A stretch of DNA of 64,000 nucleotides from Stagnihabitans sp038231395 (lineage in GTDB: Bacteria; Pseudomonadota; Alphaproteobacteria; Rhodobacterales; Rhodobacteraceae), in the NCBI GenBank assembly GCA_038231395.1, contig JBBRLL010000002.1, positions 62,001-126,000 of the forward strand. The letters run 5' to 3'. The notes below the pieces were generated by a model, which had not been told where the DNA came from, did not search any database, and worked only from the letters and a program-made list of their open reading frames with translations. The translations under genes were made by a program, and so were the position numbers. Position 1 is the first letter of the stretch. Each line of letters starts with the position of its first letter. Shown here piece by piece: positions 52,027 through 61,367 of this stretch.

Positions 52027-53634
52027 TTGCAGCATTCCGACCGGTCCGGCGTGACCGACCTTTTCATTATTGGTGGTGGAATCAATGGCTGCGGCATCGC
52101 TCGCGATGCGGTTGGCCGTGGTCTGACCGTCACCTTGGCTGAAAAGGGCGATCTCGCGCAGGCCACGTCGTCAGCCTCGACCAAGCTGTTTCATGGCGGG
52201 TTGCGCTATCTGGAATACTTCGAATTCCGTCTGGTGCGTGAGGCGCTGGAGGAGCGCGAAACCCTGCTGGTCGCCATGCCTCACATCAGTTGGCCGATGC
52301 GCTTTGTGCTGCCGTATCAGAAAGACATGCGGTTTGACGGGTCAACCCCGACGTCGCGCCTTTTGGGATATGTGATGCCGTGGATGAAGGGCCGTCGCCC
52401 CGCATGGCTGATCCGGTTCGGTCTGTTTTTGTACGATACGCTTGGCGGTCGCCAGATCCTGCCAGCGACCCGCAGCGTTGACCTCGCGTCCGACCCGGCC
52501 GGAGCAGCGCTGAAACCGATCTTCTCCAAGGCTTACGAATATTCCGATTGCTGGGTGGAGGACTCGCGGCTGGTTGCCTTGAATGCCCGCGATGCGGTTC
52601 AGCGGGGCGCCCGGATCATGACGCGCACCCGCGTTACGTCGGCCAGTCGCGAGGGCAACCTTTGGTGCGTCACCACCTTGGGGCCGCAAGGCGAGGCGAC
52701 CTATTATGCCAAGGCGCTGGTCAATGCCGGTGGACCTTGGGTTGAAGATGTTCTGCGCGGTGTGGTGCGGATCAACTCCTCGGAAAAGGTCCGGCTCGTG
52801 CGCGGCAGCCATATCGTGACGCGCAAGCTTTACGATCATGACCGCTGCTATTTCTTTCAGGGCAAGGACGGCCGCATCATTTTCGCCATCCCGTATGAGC
52901 AGGACTTTACCCTGATCGGCACCACGGATGTGGAACATGCCTCTGTCGCGCAGGCTCCGGTCTGCACGGTGGAGGAGCGCGATTATCTGTGCGCCTTTGC
53001 CTCGGAATACTTCGCCAAACCCGTCACGGCAGAGGATGTGGTGTGGAGTTATTCCGGTGTGCGCCCGCTGTACGACGACGGCGCAAAGTCGGCGACGGCT
53101 GCGACACGGGACTATGTTCTGACGGTCGACGACAAGGGCGCACCCATGCTCAACGTCTTTGGTGGCAAGATCACGACCCACCGCAGGCTCGCGGAAAGTG
53201 CGCTGGAAAAGCTTGCACCATATTTTCCCGGCGTCAAAGGCAAATGGACGGCGCGGGTTGCGCTGCCGGGCGGCGATTTCCCGCATGATGGGGTGGCAGC
53301 CCTGACCAATGCGCTGAAGGCCCGCTATCCGTTCTTGTCGGACTATTGGGCCGGGCGACTGGTGCGTGGCTATGGAACGGACGCGCAGGTTATGCTGGGA
53401 GCCGCAAAAACCCCCGCCGATTTGGGCCGGGATTTTGGCGCGACCCTGTCGGAAACCGAAGTGCGTTGGCTGATGCAGCACGAATTTGCGCGGGCAGGCG
53501 ATGACGTCGTCTGGCGTCGCAGCAAGCTGGGGTTGCGCATGACCAAAGACCAGGTCGCCGCAGTGGACGGGTTCATGGCAGAATTGGCCGCGAAAGAGGC
53601 GCCGATGCCAGCCGCCGCAGCGAGGACACAATGA
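52027..53634 (+). CDS. glpD: GlpD: aerobic glycerol-3-phosphate dehydrogenase
   Basis: A 535-residue FAD enzyme that oxidises glycerol 3-phosphate to dihydroxyacetone phosphate at the membrane and passes electrons to quinone. The FAD-binding motif is FIIGGGINGCGIARDAVGRGL (13-33), then ATSSASTKLFHGGLRYLEYFEFRLVREALEER, the substrate-side HGGLRYLE, the mid-protein DARLVxLNARDA-like block, LVRGSHIV, RIIFAIPYEQDFTLIGTTD and NVFGGKITTHRRLAESAL. The start is a TTG with gggggaga upstream. It overlaps glpS by ATGA and heads the operon glpD-S-T-P-Q-U-V. Confidence 0.95.
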   Translation: MQHSDRSGVTDLFIIGGGINGCGIARDAVGRGLTVTLAEKGDLAQATSSASTKLFHGGLRYLEYFEFRLVREALEERETLLVAMPHISWPMRFVLPYQKDMRFDGSTPTSRLLGYVMPWMKGRRPAWLIRFGLFLYDTLGGRQILPATRSVDLASDPAGAALKPIFSKAYEYSDCWVEDSRLVALNARDAVQRGARIMTRTRVTSASREGNLWCVTTLGPQGEATYYAKALVNAGGPWVEDVLRGVVRINSSEKVRLVRGSHIVTRKLYDHDRCYFFQGKDGRIIFAIPYEQDFTLIGTTDVEHASVAQAPVCTVEERDYLCAFASEYFAKPVTAEDVVWSYSGVRPLYDDGAKSATAATRDYVLTVDDKGAPMLNVFGGKITTHRRLAESALEKLAPYFPGVKGKWTARVALPGGDFPHDGVAALTNALKARYPFLSDYWAGRLVRGYGTDAQVMLGAAKTPADLGRDFGATLSETEVRWLMQHEFARAGDDVVWRRSKLGLRMTKDQVAAVDGFMAELAAKEAPMPAAAARTQ

Positions 53635-54719
53635 CACTGGAACTGCAGAACGTCACGCGGGTCAGCAACGGGCGTACGGTGATCCACCCGACCAATCTTG
53701 TTTTGGAAAATGGCACGATGAACGTGCTTCTGGGGCCGACGCTGGCTGGCAAAACCTCCTTGATGCGGCTGATGGCGGGTCTTGATCTGGCACAAACCGG
53801 GCGCATCCTGTGGCAAGGCAAGGACGTGACGGGCATGCGGGTGCAGGATCGCAAGGTTGCGATGGTGTACCAGCAGTTCATCAACTACCCCGCGATGAGC
53901 GTTTATGACAACATCGCTTCACCATTGCGGCTGATGGGAAAGTCCAAGGCTGAGGTTGACCGCGCCGTGCGCGAAACCGCCGAAATGCTGAAAATGACGC
54001 CGATGCTGGGGCGAAAGCCGCTGGAATTGTCGGGCGGCCAGCAGCAGCGTTGTGCGCTTGCACGGGCCTTGGTCAAAGGGGCTGGCCTTGTGTTGCTGGA
54101 CGAGCCGCTGGCCAACCTTGATTACAAACTGCGCGAAGAGTTGCGGGTGGAAATCCCCCGGATCTTTGAAGCCTCCGGTGCGATCTTTGTCTATGCCACG
54201 ACCGAACCGGAGGAGGCTTTGTTGCTCGGCGGTAATACTGCGACCCTGTGGGAGGGCCGGGTCACTCAGTTCGGCTTGACGCCGCTGGTCTACCGCAGTC
54301 CTGCCGATGCCACCACGGCGCGCGTCTTTTCCGACCCGCCAATGAATTTTCTGGGTGCCGTGAAATCCGGCGGACGCATTGCGTTTTCAGCGTCTGCCAG
54401 TGCGGCGGCGGAGGGCGCGTTTTCTGCGCTGCCGGATGGGTCCTATCTCGCGGGGTTCCGGGCCAACCATCTGGAACTACAACGCAAGACCGGCAATGCG
54501 CTGGAAATGCGCTGCACGCTGGACGCAACCGAGATCACCGGATCAGAGACTTTTCTGCACCTGCACCATGGCGCGGATCGCTGGGTCGGGTTGGTGCACG
54601 GCATCCATGATCTGGTGCCGGGGGCGCAAACCTCGGTCTGGCTGGACCCGGCGCATGTCTACATGTTTCACACTGACGGGCGTTTGGCAGCACCCGCCGC
54701 CTACGCGATGGCGGCGTAA
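53631..54719 (+). CDS. glpS: GlpS: ABC ATPase subunit of glycerol importer
   Basis: A 362-residue ABC ATPase. Walker A is GPTLAGKT (35-42), unusual but with the GKT; Q-loop VYQQFINYPAMSV; signature ELSGGQQQRCALAR (132-144) intact; Walker B LVLLDEPL; but the H-loop reads ATTEPEEA (189-196), with Thr191 in place of the usual His. A C-terminal OB-type domain follows. Name and order match the Rhizobium/Rhodobacterales glpSTPQUV glycerol importer. It forms a pair with GlpT, which has complementary changes. It overlaps glpD (ATGA). Confidence 0.88.
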   Translation: MTLELQNVTRVSNGRTVIHPTNLVLENGTMNVLLGPTLAGKTSLMRLMAGLDLAQTGRILWQGKDVTGMRVQDRKVAMVYQQFINYPAMSVYDNIASPLRLMGKSKAEVDRAVRETAEMLKMTPMLGRKPLELSGGQQQRCALARALVKGAGLVLLDEPLANLDYKLREELRVEIPRIFEASGAIFVYATTEPEEALLLGGNTATLWEGRVTQFGLTPLVYRSPADATTARVFSDPPMNFLGAVKSGGRIAFSASASAAAEGAFSALPDGSYLAGFRANHLELQRKTGNALEMRCTLDATEITGSETFLHLHHGADRWVGLVHGIHDLVPGAQTSVWLDPAHVYMFHTDGRLAAPAAYAMAA

Positions 54720-54720
54720 G

Positions 54721-55800
54721 ATGACCCAGATCACACTTTCAAAACTCGCCCACAGCTACATGGCCAACCCGGCGTCGGACGCCGATTTTGCGCTGAAGGA
54801 AATGGACCATGTCTGGCAGGATGGCGGGGCTTATGCGCTGCTGGGATCGTCGGGATGCGGCAAGACAACGCTTCTTAACATCATCTCGGGCCTTCTGAGG
54901 CCCAGTCAGGGCAGGGTGCTATTTGGCGACCGTGATGTCACGGACGCGCCCACCACCGCGCGCAACATTGCCCAGGTTTTCCAGTTTCCTGTGGTTTATG
55001 ACACGATGACGGTGCGGCAGAATCTGGCGTTTCCCTTGCGCAATCGTGGCATGGACAGCGCCTATATCGCTGCCCGCGTCAGCCAGATCGCCCAGATGAT
55101 CGGGATGCAGGACGTGCTGAACCGCAAGGCACGCGGGCTGACAGCGGATGCCAAGCAGAAGATCTCGCTCGGTCGCGGCATGGTGCGCGAGGACGTCAAC
55201 GCTGTGCTGTTTGACGAACCGCTGACCGTGATCGACCCCCATATGAAGTGGGAGTTGCGCACCCAGTTGAAACAACTGCACCGAGAGTTCGGCCACACGA
55301 TGATCTATGTGACCCATGACCAGACCGAGGCGCTGACCTTTGCCGACAAGGTTGTGGTGATGTATGACGGCCGCGTGGTCCAGATGGGGACGCCGGAAGA
55401 GTTGTTCGAAGCGCCGGCCCATACGTTTGTGGGCTATTTCATCGGCTCTCCGGGGATGAACTTCATTGACGCCAAAATTGCGGGGTCAGTGGCGCATCTG
55501 ACGGGCGCAGACCTTGCGCTTGGGGCCAGCTATGCTCCGGTCAAGGGCGTCTGCAAGATTGGGATCCGGCCGGAATATTGCACGCTGACCAGTGGCGAGG
55601 GTTTGCCCATGACCGTGCAGCGCGTTGAAGATGTCGGCCGCCACCGGGTGATCCGCGGTTCGATGTTCGGGGCACCGTTCAACATCATCGCACCAGAGGG
55701 TGCGCCGATTGCGGCAGATGCAACCCGGGTGCAGGTCGTGGCTGACAAGATCAACGTCTATGCCGATGACTGGCGGGTCGCTCCGCAAAGGGGGAGCTGA
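54721..55800 (+). CDS. glpT: GlpT: ABC ATPase subunit of glycerol importer (not the MFS GlpT)
   Basis: A 359-residue ABC ATPase. Walker A GSSGCGKTT (42-50), Q-loop VFQFPVVYDTM and H-loop VTHDQTEAL (His199) are intact, and Walker B AVLFDEPLTVID is normal, but the signature that should read LSGGQ is LTADA (140-144). It complements GlpS, which has the good signature but no H-loop His. A C-terminal TOBE-like domain is present (residues about 240-359). The start at 54721 lies one base beyond the glpS stop. Confidence 0.88.
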   Translation: MTQITLSKLAHSYMANPASDADFALKEMDHVWQDGGAYALLGSSGCGKTTLLNIISGLLRPSQGRVLFGDRDVTDAPTTARNIAQVFQFPVVYDTMTVRQNLAFPLRNRGMDSAYIAARVSQIAQMIGMQDVLNRKARGLTADAKQKISLGRGMVREDVNAVLFDEPLTVIDPHMKWELRTQLKQLHREFGHTMIYVTHDQTEALTFADKVVVMYDGRVVQMGTPEELFEAPAHTFVGYFIGSPGMNFIDAKIAGSVAHLTGADLALGASYAPVKGVCKIGIRPEYCTLTSGEGLPMTVQRVEDVGRHRVIRGSMFGAPFNIIAPEGAPIAADATRVQVVADKINVYADDWRVAPQRGS

Positions 55801-56672
55801 TGGAAAAGACGCTGAACAACAAGGCTTGGTTTCTGGTTCTGCCGGTGCTGGTTCTGGTCGCTTTTTCCGCAGTGATCCCCCTGATGACGGTCGTGAACTA
55901 TGCCTTCAATGACACCTTCGGGAACAACCAGTTCTTCTGGGCCGGGCTTGAATGGTTTCAGGACGCGATTTCGTCTGAACGGCTGCATGCGGCACTGGGG
56001 CGGCAGATCCTGTTCTCGGCGATCATTCTGGCGATTGAGGTGCCTTTGGGCATTTTCATCGCGCTCAACATGCCAAAGCGCGGGTTCTGGTCCAGCTTTT
56101 GCCTCGTGCTGATGTCACTGCCCTTGCTGATCCCGTTCAATGTGGTCGGCACGATCTGGCAGATTTTCGGGCGGGTGGACATCGGGCTTCTGGGCCATAC
56201 TTTGGCGGCCCTGGGCATCGACTACAATTACACCAACAACGCCGTCGACGCCTGGATGACGGTCGTGATCATGGATGTCTGGCACTGGACCTCTCTGGTC
56301 GCGCTTCTCAGCTTTGCCGGGCTGCAATCCATCCCGCAGGCGTTCTATCAGGCCGCCAAGATTGATCAGGCCAGCCGGTGGAGCGTGTTTCGGTTCATCG
56401 AGCTGCCGAAGATGGCGGGAGTTCTCTTGATCGCCATTCTTCTGCGCTTCATGGACAGCTTCATGATCTATACAGAGCCTTTCGTGGTCACCGGCGGCGG
56501 TCCGGGCAATTCGACCACGTTCCTGTCCATCGACCTGGTCAAAACCGCCATCGGCCAGTTCGACCTTGGCCCGGCTGCGGCCTTCTCGCTGATGTATTTT
56601 CTGGTGATCCTGCTGGTCAGCTGGGTGTTTTACACGGTCATGGTCACCCTTGATAAGCAGGAGACCAAATGA
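55800..56672 (+). CDS. glpP: GlpP: ABC permease of glycerol importer
   Basis: A 290-residue permease with six helices and the EAA-like loop YQAAKIDQASRWSVFRFIELPKM (about 180-205). N-terminal LNNKAWFLVLPVLVLVAFSAVIPLMTVVNYAFND is typical of sugar-type (UgpA/MalF class) permeases. The start overlaps the glpT stop (TGATG). It pairs with GlpQ to form the membrane path for the polyol. Confidence 0.92.
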   Translation: MEKTLNNKAWFLVLPVLVLVAFSAVIPLMTVVNYAFNDTFGNNQFFWAGLEWFQDAISSERLHAALGRQILFSAIILAIEVPLGIFIALNMPKRGFWSSFCLVLMSLPLLIPFNVVGTIWQIFGRVDIGLLGHTLAALGIDYNYTNNAVDAWMTVVIMDVWHWTSLVALLSFAGLQSIPQAFYQAAKIDQASRWSVFRFIELPKMAGVLLIAILLRFMDSFMIYTEPFVVTGGGPGNSTTFLSIDLVKTAIGQFDLGPAAAFSLMYFLVILLVSWVFYTVMVTLDKQETK

Positions 56673-57475
56673 TGCGCATCAAGGGTTCCGCCGTCGTCAT
56701 GGGGCTGTATCTGCTGTTCTTGCTGGTGCCGATCTACTGGCTGATGAACATGAGCTTCAAGGACAACACAGAGATTACATCGGTCTTCACCATCTTCCCG
56801 GCCAAGTTCACGGTCGCCAACTACGTGACGATCCTGACCGATCCGGCGTGGTACATGGGCTATGTCAACTCGATCATCTATGTCACGATGAACGTGGTCA
56901 TTTCACTGACCGTGGCCTTGCCCGCCGCCTACGCCTTTTCGCGCTACACGTTTATGGGCGACAAACATCTGTTCTTCTGGCTTTTGACCAACCGCATGGC
57001 CCCACCTGCCGTTTTCGCCCTGCCGTTCTTTCAGCTTTATTCCTCGGTCGGGCTGTTTGACACCCACATCGCGGTCGCCCTGGCACATTGCCTGTTCAAT
57101 GTGCCCTTGGCGGTGTGGATTCTGGAAGGTTTCATGCGCGGCGTGCCAAAAGAGATCGACGAGACCGCTTACATTGACGGTTATTCTTTCGGGCATTTCT
57201 TTATGAAAATCTTCATGCCGCTGGTGGCCAGCGGGATCGGCGTCACCGCGTTCTTCTGTTTCATGTTCTCTTGGGTGGAACTGCTGCTCAGCCGGACGCT
57301 GACCTCGGTCAATGCCAAGTCGATCGGTGCCACGATGACCCGCACCGTCAGCGCATCTGGCATGGATTGGGGCGTTCTGGCAGCGGCAGGGGTGCTGACC
57401 ATCGTGCCGGGAGCCCTCGTGATCTACTTTGTGCGCAATTACATCGCCAAGGGCTTTGCCCTGGGACGGGTGTGA
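56669..57475 (+). CDS. glpQ: GlpQ: ABC permease of glycerol importer (not the phosphodiesterase GlpQ)
   Basis: A 268-residue MalG/UgpE-class permease with six helices; the EAA loop is IDETAYIDGYSFGHFFMKIFMPLVASG (near residue 170). It ends in a short basic tail (IAKGFALGRV). It overlaps glpP by ATGATG and glpU by TGATG. The ATPases GlpS and GlpT should bind GlpP and GlpQ one each. Confidence 0.92.
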   Translation: MMRIKGSAVVMGLYLLFLLVPIYWLMNMSFKDNTEITSVFTIFPAKFTVANYVTILTDPAWYMGYVNSIIYVTMNVVISLTVALPAAYAFSRYTFMGDKHLFFWLLTNRMAPPAVFALPFFQLYSSVGLFDTHIAVALAHCLFNVPLAVWILEGFMRGVPKEIDETAYIDGYSFGHFFMKIFMPLVASGIGVTAFFCFMFSWVELLLSRTLTSVNAKSIGATMTRTVSASGMDWGVLAAAGVLTIVPGALVIYFVRNYIAKGFALGRV

Positions 57476-57876
57476 TGACGCGCCGCACTGGAAACATCGT
57501 TATCCTTGGCGTGGCACTGTTCATGCTGGCCCTTCTGGCCGCCTTGTTCGTCGCAGCGCCGCACAAAGACGGGGCCATCGACTGGACAGGCCAGATGATC
57601 GCAGGCGGCTGGATGGCCTGGTCCTTGCCCATCGCGCTGTTTTTCTACGTCATCGCCAGTCTTTTGGTCACCATGACGATCCTCGCCATCCGCTATCCCG
57701 AAATCCCGCGCAAAGGCGTCTTGCTGATCGAGACCACGCGCGGCGACCGACTGTTCATTTCGCTTCTTGGCTCGGCGTTCATCTGTATCGCCTGGCTGGC
57801 CCTGTTCGGCGACTCTCTGTGGGGAGCGCTGATTGTCGGCCTGATTTATGCTGCGGCGGTCTTCCGCTGGGTATGA
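57475..57876 (+). CDS. glpU: GlpU: small membrane protein of glycerol importer operon
   Basis: A 133-residue protein with about four hydrophobic helices: IVILGVALFMLALLAALFVA, WMAWSLPIALFFYVIASLLVTMTILAIRYP and two at the C-terminus around LFISLLGSAFICIAWLALFG. It is the DUF2160-type small protein (GlpU) that stands between the permeases and the binding protein in glpSTPQUV operons; its role is unknown. The ATG at 57475 overlaps the glpQ stop (TGATG). Confidence 0.85.
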   Translation: MTRRTGNIVILGVALFMLALLAALFVAAPHKDGAIDWTGQMIAGGWMAWSLPIALFFYVIASLLVTMTILAIRYPEIPRKGVLLIETTRGDRLFISLLGSAFICIAWLALFGDSLWGALIVGLIYAAAVFRWV

Positions 57877-57969
57877 TCAGGAAAGTCGCAAGAAGGCGAG
57901 GTTGCACCCCCGCCCCCTTGCTTGAATGAGAACGAAAAGACGCACCGCAAACATTCCGGGAGGAATATA

Positions 57970-59706
57970 ATGAGACTGCGATTGACTTCAACCGCCATCG
58001 CGCTGGCCACGATGGCGATGGGCATGCCGGCATTTGCCGACATGGATGCTGCCAAGAAATTCCTTGATGCAGAGATCGGCCCCCTGTCGACTCTCAGCCG
58101 CGCAGATCAGGAAACGGAGATGCAGTGGTTTCAGGATGCCGCCAAGCCCTTTGCGGGCATGGAAATCCATGTGGTTTCTGAATCCTTGACCGTACACAAA
58201 TATGAATCCGAGGTTCTGGCCCCGGCATTCAGCGCCATCACTGGGATCAAAGTCATCCACGACATCAACCAGGAAGGCGATGTCGTCGAAAAGATTCAAA
58301 CCCAGATGCAGACCGGTCAGAATATCTATGACGGCTGGATCAACGACAGTGACTTCATCGGCACGCATTGGCGCTATGGCCTTGTGCGCAACTTGACAGA
58401 CTGGATGGCGGGCGAAGGCAAAGACGTCACCAACCCGGGTCTGGACCTGAAAGACTTCATCGGTCTGTCCTTCACCACAGCACCCGATGGCAACCTGTAC
58501 CAGTTGCCCGACCAGCAGTTCGCCAACCTTTACTGGTTCCGCTACGACTGGTTCAACGATCCCAAGACTCAGGCCGACTTCAAGGCGAAGTACGGCTATG
58601 ACCTTGGCGTTCCGGTCAACTGGTCGGCTTACGAGGATATCGCGGCCTTCTTCACCGGGCGTGATATGACCTATGTGGGCGGGCCGCCGAAAGTCTATGG
58701 CAACATGGATTACGGCAAAAAGGACCCGAGCCTTGGCTGGCGTTTCACCGACGCGTGGCTTTCGATGGCCGGGAACGGCGACAAGGGCCTGCCCAATGGC
58801 CTGCCGGTTGACGAATGGGGCATCAAGGTCAACAAAAAGTCGCAACCGACGGGCTCTTGCGTAGCACGTGGCGGCGATACCAACGGCCCGGCCTCGGTCT
58901 ATGCGGTCACCAAGTATCTGGACTGGCTGAAGAAATTTGCCCCTCCGGCTGCGGAAGGCATGACCTTCGGTGAGGCTGGCCCGGTGCCCGCGCAGGGTGA
59001 GATCGCTCAGCAGATCTTCTGGTACACCGCCTTTACCGCCGACATGGTAAAGCCCGGTCTGCCGGTGGTGAACGCCGACGGCACGCCCAAATGGCGCATG
59101 GCGCCTTCGCCGCATGGCGTCTACTGGAAAGACGGCATGAAGCTGGGCTATCAGGATGTGGGCTCTTTCACCCTGATGAAATCGACCCCGACAGACCGTG
59201 CCAAAGCGGCCTGGCTTTATGGTCAGTTCATTACGTCCAAGACCGTTGACGTGAAGAAAAGCCAGATTGGCCTGACCTTTGTTCGGGAATCGACGATTCA
59301 GGACAAAAGCTTCACCGCACGTGCGCCCAATCTGGGTGGTCTGATCGAGTTCTATCGCTCGCCAGCCCGCGTTCAGTGGACGCCGACTGGCACCAACGTG
59401 CCGGACTATCCGAAGCTGGCGCAACTGTGGTGGCAGAACATCGGCGATGCATCCTCGGGTGCAAAGACGGTACAAGCCGCGATGGATAGCCTGTGCTCCG
59501 AACAGGAAAAGGTGATGGCGCGGATCGAAAAGTCGGGCGTTCAGGGCGATATCGGCCCGAAGATGGCTGACGAGCATGATCTGGCCTACTGGAATGCCGA
59601 TGCCGTCAAGAACGGCAACCTGGCCCCGCAGCTGGCGATTGCCGACGAGAAAGAAAAGCCGCAGACGATCAACTATGACGAGCTGATCAAGTCCTGGCAG
59701 AAGTAA
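57970..59706 (+). CDS. glpV: GlpV: periplasmic glycerol-binding protein
   Basis: A 578-residue exported binding protein with a signal peptide ending PAFA (residue 23), longer than common sugar-binding proteins, as GlpV is. Features: FAGMEIHVVSESLTVHKYESEVLAPAFSAITGIKVIHDINQEGDVVEKIQTQMQTGQNIYDGWINDSDFIGTHWRYG, GLSFTTAPDGNLYQLPDQQFANLYWFRYDWF, GEIAQQIFWYTAFTADM and a C-terminal EKPQTINYDELIKSWQK. It delivers glycerol to GlpPQ. The start at 57970 has gggagga upstream. A strong terminator follows 12 bp on. Confidence 0.92.
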   Translation: MRLRLTSTAIALATMAMGMPAFADMDAAKKFLDAEIGPLSTLSRADQETEMQWFQDAAKPFAGMEIHVVSESLTVHKYESEVLAPAFSAITGIKVIHDINQEGDVVEKIQTQMQTGQNIYDGWINDSDFIGTHWRYGLVRNLTDWMAGEGKDVTNPGLDLKDFIGLSFTTAPDGNLYQLPDQQFANLYWFRYDWFNDPKTQADFKAKYGYDLGVPVNWSAYEDIAAFFTGRDMTYVGGPPKVYGNMDYGKKDPSLGWRFTDAWLSMAGNGDKGLPNGLPVDEWGIKVNKKSQPTGSCVARGGDTNGPASVYAVTKYLDWLKKFAPPAAEGMTFGEAGPVPAQGEIAQQIFWYTAFTADMVKPGLPVVNADGTPKWRMAPSPHGVYWKDGMKLGYQDVGSFTLMKSTPTDRAKAAWLYGQFITSKTVDVKKSQIGLTFVRESTIQDKSFTARAPNLGGLIEFYRSPARVQWTPTGTNVPDYPKLAQLWWQNIGDASSGAKTVQAAMDSLCSEQEKVMARIEKSGVQGDIGPKMADEHDLAYWNADAVKNGNLAPQLAIADEKEKPQTINYDELIKSWQK

Positions 59707-59717
59707 GCTTTGATTTT

Positions 59718-59748
59718 GGGCGGGGGACGCAAGCCTCCCGCCCTTTTT
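59718..59748 (+). terminator. Intrinsic terminator of the glp operon
   Basis: A 7-bp GC-only stem (59718-59724 with 59737-59743), extended by a G-T pair, with a T5 run at 59744-59748. It lies 12 bp beyond the glpV stop; this is the clearest intrinsic terminator in the window. Confidence 0.85.
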
Positions 59749-59884
59749 CGTAGCGGGAACTGACCGTTGCAACCTTCGGCTTGGCGAAACTGCCAGACCG
59801 CCGTCGGTGTTACCAACAGCGAAGACACTGTCCGGCGAAATAGCTTTCTGACTTTGGTGGAAACGTGGCCCCCGACCAAACGCT

Positions 59885-60265
59885 TCAAAGCGGCCGCAGT
59901 GCTGTCACCAGACCAGTCACGATCTGAACGATCTGGTCCGCTGCCAGAAGTGCCGCCTGAAGATCGGCCATGCGTTGAAGCTGCGCGCGGGCCTCTGCCG
60001 TGGCGTTCGCGAGGGTCGCATTGGCGTCCTCCAGCGTGGCCGGGGAGCTTAGGAAATTGATCTCCGCCTCACGTTCCTCGGCAATTGCGTTTTGTAGCGT
60101 CTTGCGCTTGGCGAACAGCACCGCAAGCACCTGCTCATCGTTTGGCGAAAGGGTCGGCTTGCGCCTCAGGGCAAGTTCGCGTTCGAAAAGATTGTGGACG
60201 GCGTTCACGAGACTGGTCTTCAGGCTGACAAATTGCCCGCGCGTCACTTGGTTTGGGGTGGTCAT
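59885..60265 (-). CDS. Hypothetical 126-aa helical protein
   Basis: A 126-residue mostly helical protein: MTTPNQVTRGQFVSLKTSLVNAVHNLFERELALRRKPTLSPNDEQVLAVLFAKRKTLQNAIAEER then an Ala-rich helix (LEDANATLANATAEARAQLQRMADLQAALL). No signal peptide; no family recognised. A good AAAGGA lies six bases before the ATG. It lies three bases downstream of the lipoprotein gene and is surely co-transcribed with it, so the two probably act together. Confidence 0.75.
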   Translation of the reverse strand: MTTPNQVTRGQFVSLKTSLVNAVHNLFERELALRRKPTLSPNDEQVLAVLFAKRKTLQNAIAEEREAEINFLSSPATLEDANATLANATAEARAQLQRMADLQAALLAADQIVQIVTGLVTALRPL

Positions 60266-60268
60266 GGA

Positions 60269-61213
60269 CTATCCTTTCGCGGCGTCAATGGCGGCGCGCA
60301 GTTGCGCCAGTTCATGGGTGAAGGCGAGGATGTCAGCCAAGCTCGCCCCAGCTGCAAGGCGCTTTGCCAAAGCGGCATGGGTGGCGCGAACGCCAGAAAG
60401 CTGGCCTGCAAGAGAAGTTTGGCTTTCAGTGCTGAACGCCTGCGATGTCGCCTCAAAGTGGGTGACGGCAGCGCGGTAGCGGGCGGTGTCGCCGCTGGTT
60501 CTGGCAGTTTCCATCGCGGTTTCGGCGGCCGTGGTGGCCCTGTAAAGGTCCAGAACCTTCGTATCCCCCGAGCGTTCCAACACCGCAATAAGCGAATCCA
60601 CGGCAGCGGCAACCGCTGGATCGCCCCGGCGGACCACCCGGCGCAGGGTCGTGGCGCGGGCGGCCTCGGTGGCCATCCGGGCCACAATGGACAGCGCGGA
60701 CGAGAACTTGTCAATTGTAGCGCCGGCAGTCACCAGATTGGGATCGCCGGTCGCCGCAGCAAGCGTCTTGATATCCCCGGTCAGAACCGGAATTTGCGCG
60801 GCGATCTGATCAGGCGCGGTGCTTCCGGCCAGCAGCGTGACCGCGTCGATATAATCTTCAAGGCTTGCCAGCAGATGCTCGGCCACAATCAACCGGGCAT
60901 TTTCCTCATCGGGCGTAAAGGCGTCATCGGGGACGCAGGGTTGACCAATGGCGAGACCGGCGCCTATGGCCTGACATTGGTCGCCAAGCGCGTAGACGGA
61001 ATGGCCCTGCCGGATCAGGTCGGTGATCTGGGTGGACCGCGCAAGGGCAAGTCTGGCGTCAAGCGTCGCCTTCAGCGGTGTGTTCACGGCATGCCCAGCC
61101 GCAGCAAAGGCGCCGACTTCGCCGCTCAGATCCGGTACAGCGCAGGCAACCAGCAGCAGCGGCAGGGCGGTCAGACGGATAACACGAAAAGAGTTTCGGC
61201 AGATCTTCTGCAT
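60269..61213 (-). CDS. Unrecognised lipoprotein
   Basis: A 314-residue predicted lipoprotein: a charged start (MQKICRNSFRVIRL), a hydrophobic stretch and the lipobox LLVAC (Cys near residue 23). The rest is helical and Ala-rich; a CQAIGAGLAIGQPCVPDD segment carries two further cysteines (near 80-95). No family recognised. The start at 61213 has GGAGGA upstream, preferred over 61252. It is the first gene of a two-gene leftward operon, divergent from the SARP-like regulator, which may control it. Confidence 0.75.
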   Translation of the reverse strand: MQKICRNSFRVIRLTALPLLLVACAVPDLSGEVGAFAAAGHAVNTPLKATLDARLALARSTQITDLIRQGHSVYALGDQCQAIGAGLAIGQPCVPDDAFTPDEENARLIVAEHLLASLEDYIDAVTLLAGSTAPDQIAAQIPVLTGDIKTLAAATGDPNLVTAGATIDKFSSALSIVARMATEAARATTLRRVVRRGDPAVAAAVDSLIAVLERSGDTKVLDLYRATTAAETAMETARTSGDTARYRAAVTHFEATSQAFSTESQTSLAGQLSGVRATHAALAKRLAAGASLADILAFTHELAQLRAAIDAAKG

Positions 61214-61303
61214 GGCGGTATCCTCCTCAAAGCGTATCGGAAAATATTGCACGCCTTCGTCAGCGCTGCGTCAAAGCCTGGGCGAGGGGCATCGAACCGG
61301 GTT

Positions 61304-61334
61304 TTGACCGTTGTAGACGAGCCGCAGGAATAGT
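61304..61334 (+). promoter_or_regulatory. Possible promoter of the SARP-like gene
   Basis: TTGACC at 61304-61309 and AATAGT at 61329-61334 with 19-bp spacing, 34 bp before the start. It is weak, as the spacing is long. Confidence 0.25.
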
Positions 61335-61367
61335 GTTTTAGTGGGTGGAGCGATTTAGCGGTGAGCC

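Noticed and set aside
52342..53637. 431-codon minus-strand frame opposite glpD
   Set aside because: glpD is certain from motifs; the mirror frame has no features.
54721..55800. Naming GlpT as the glycerol-3-phosphate antiporter
   Set aside because: The protein is an ABC ATPase by its Walker motifs; the shared symbol is a coincidence of nomenclature.
57988..59772. 594-codon minus-strand frame opposite glpV
   Set aside because: It is the mirror frame of a well-recognised binding protein and crosses the strong terminator.
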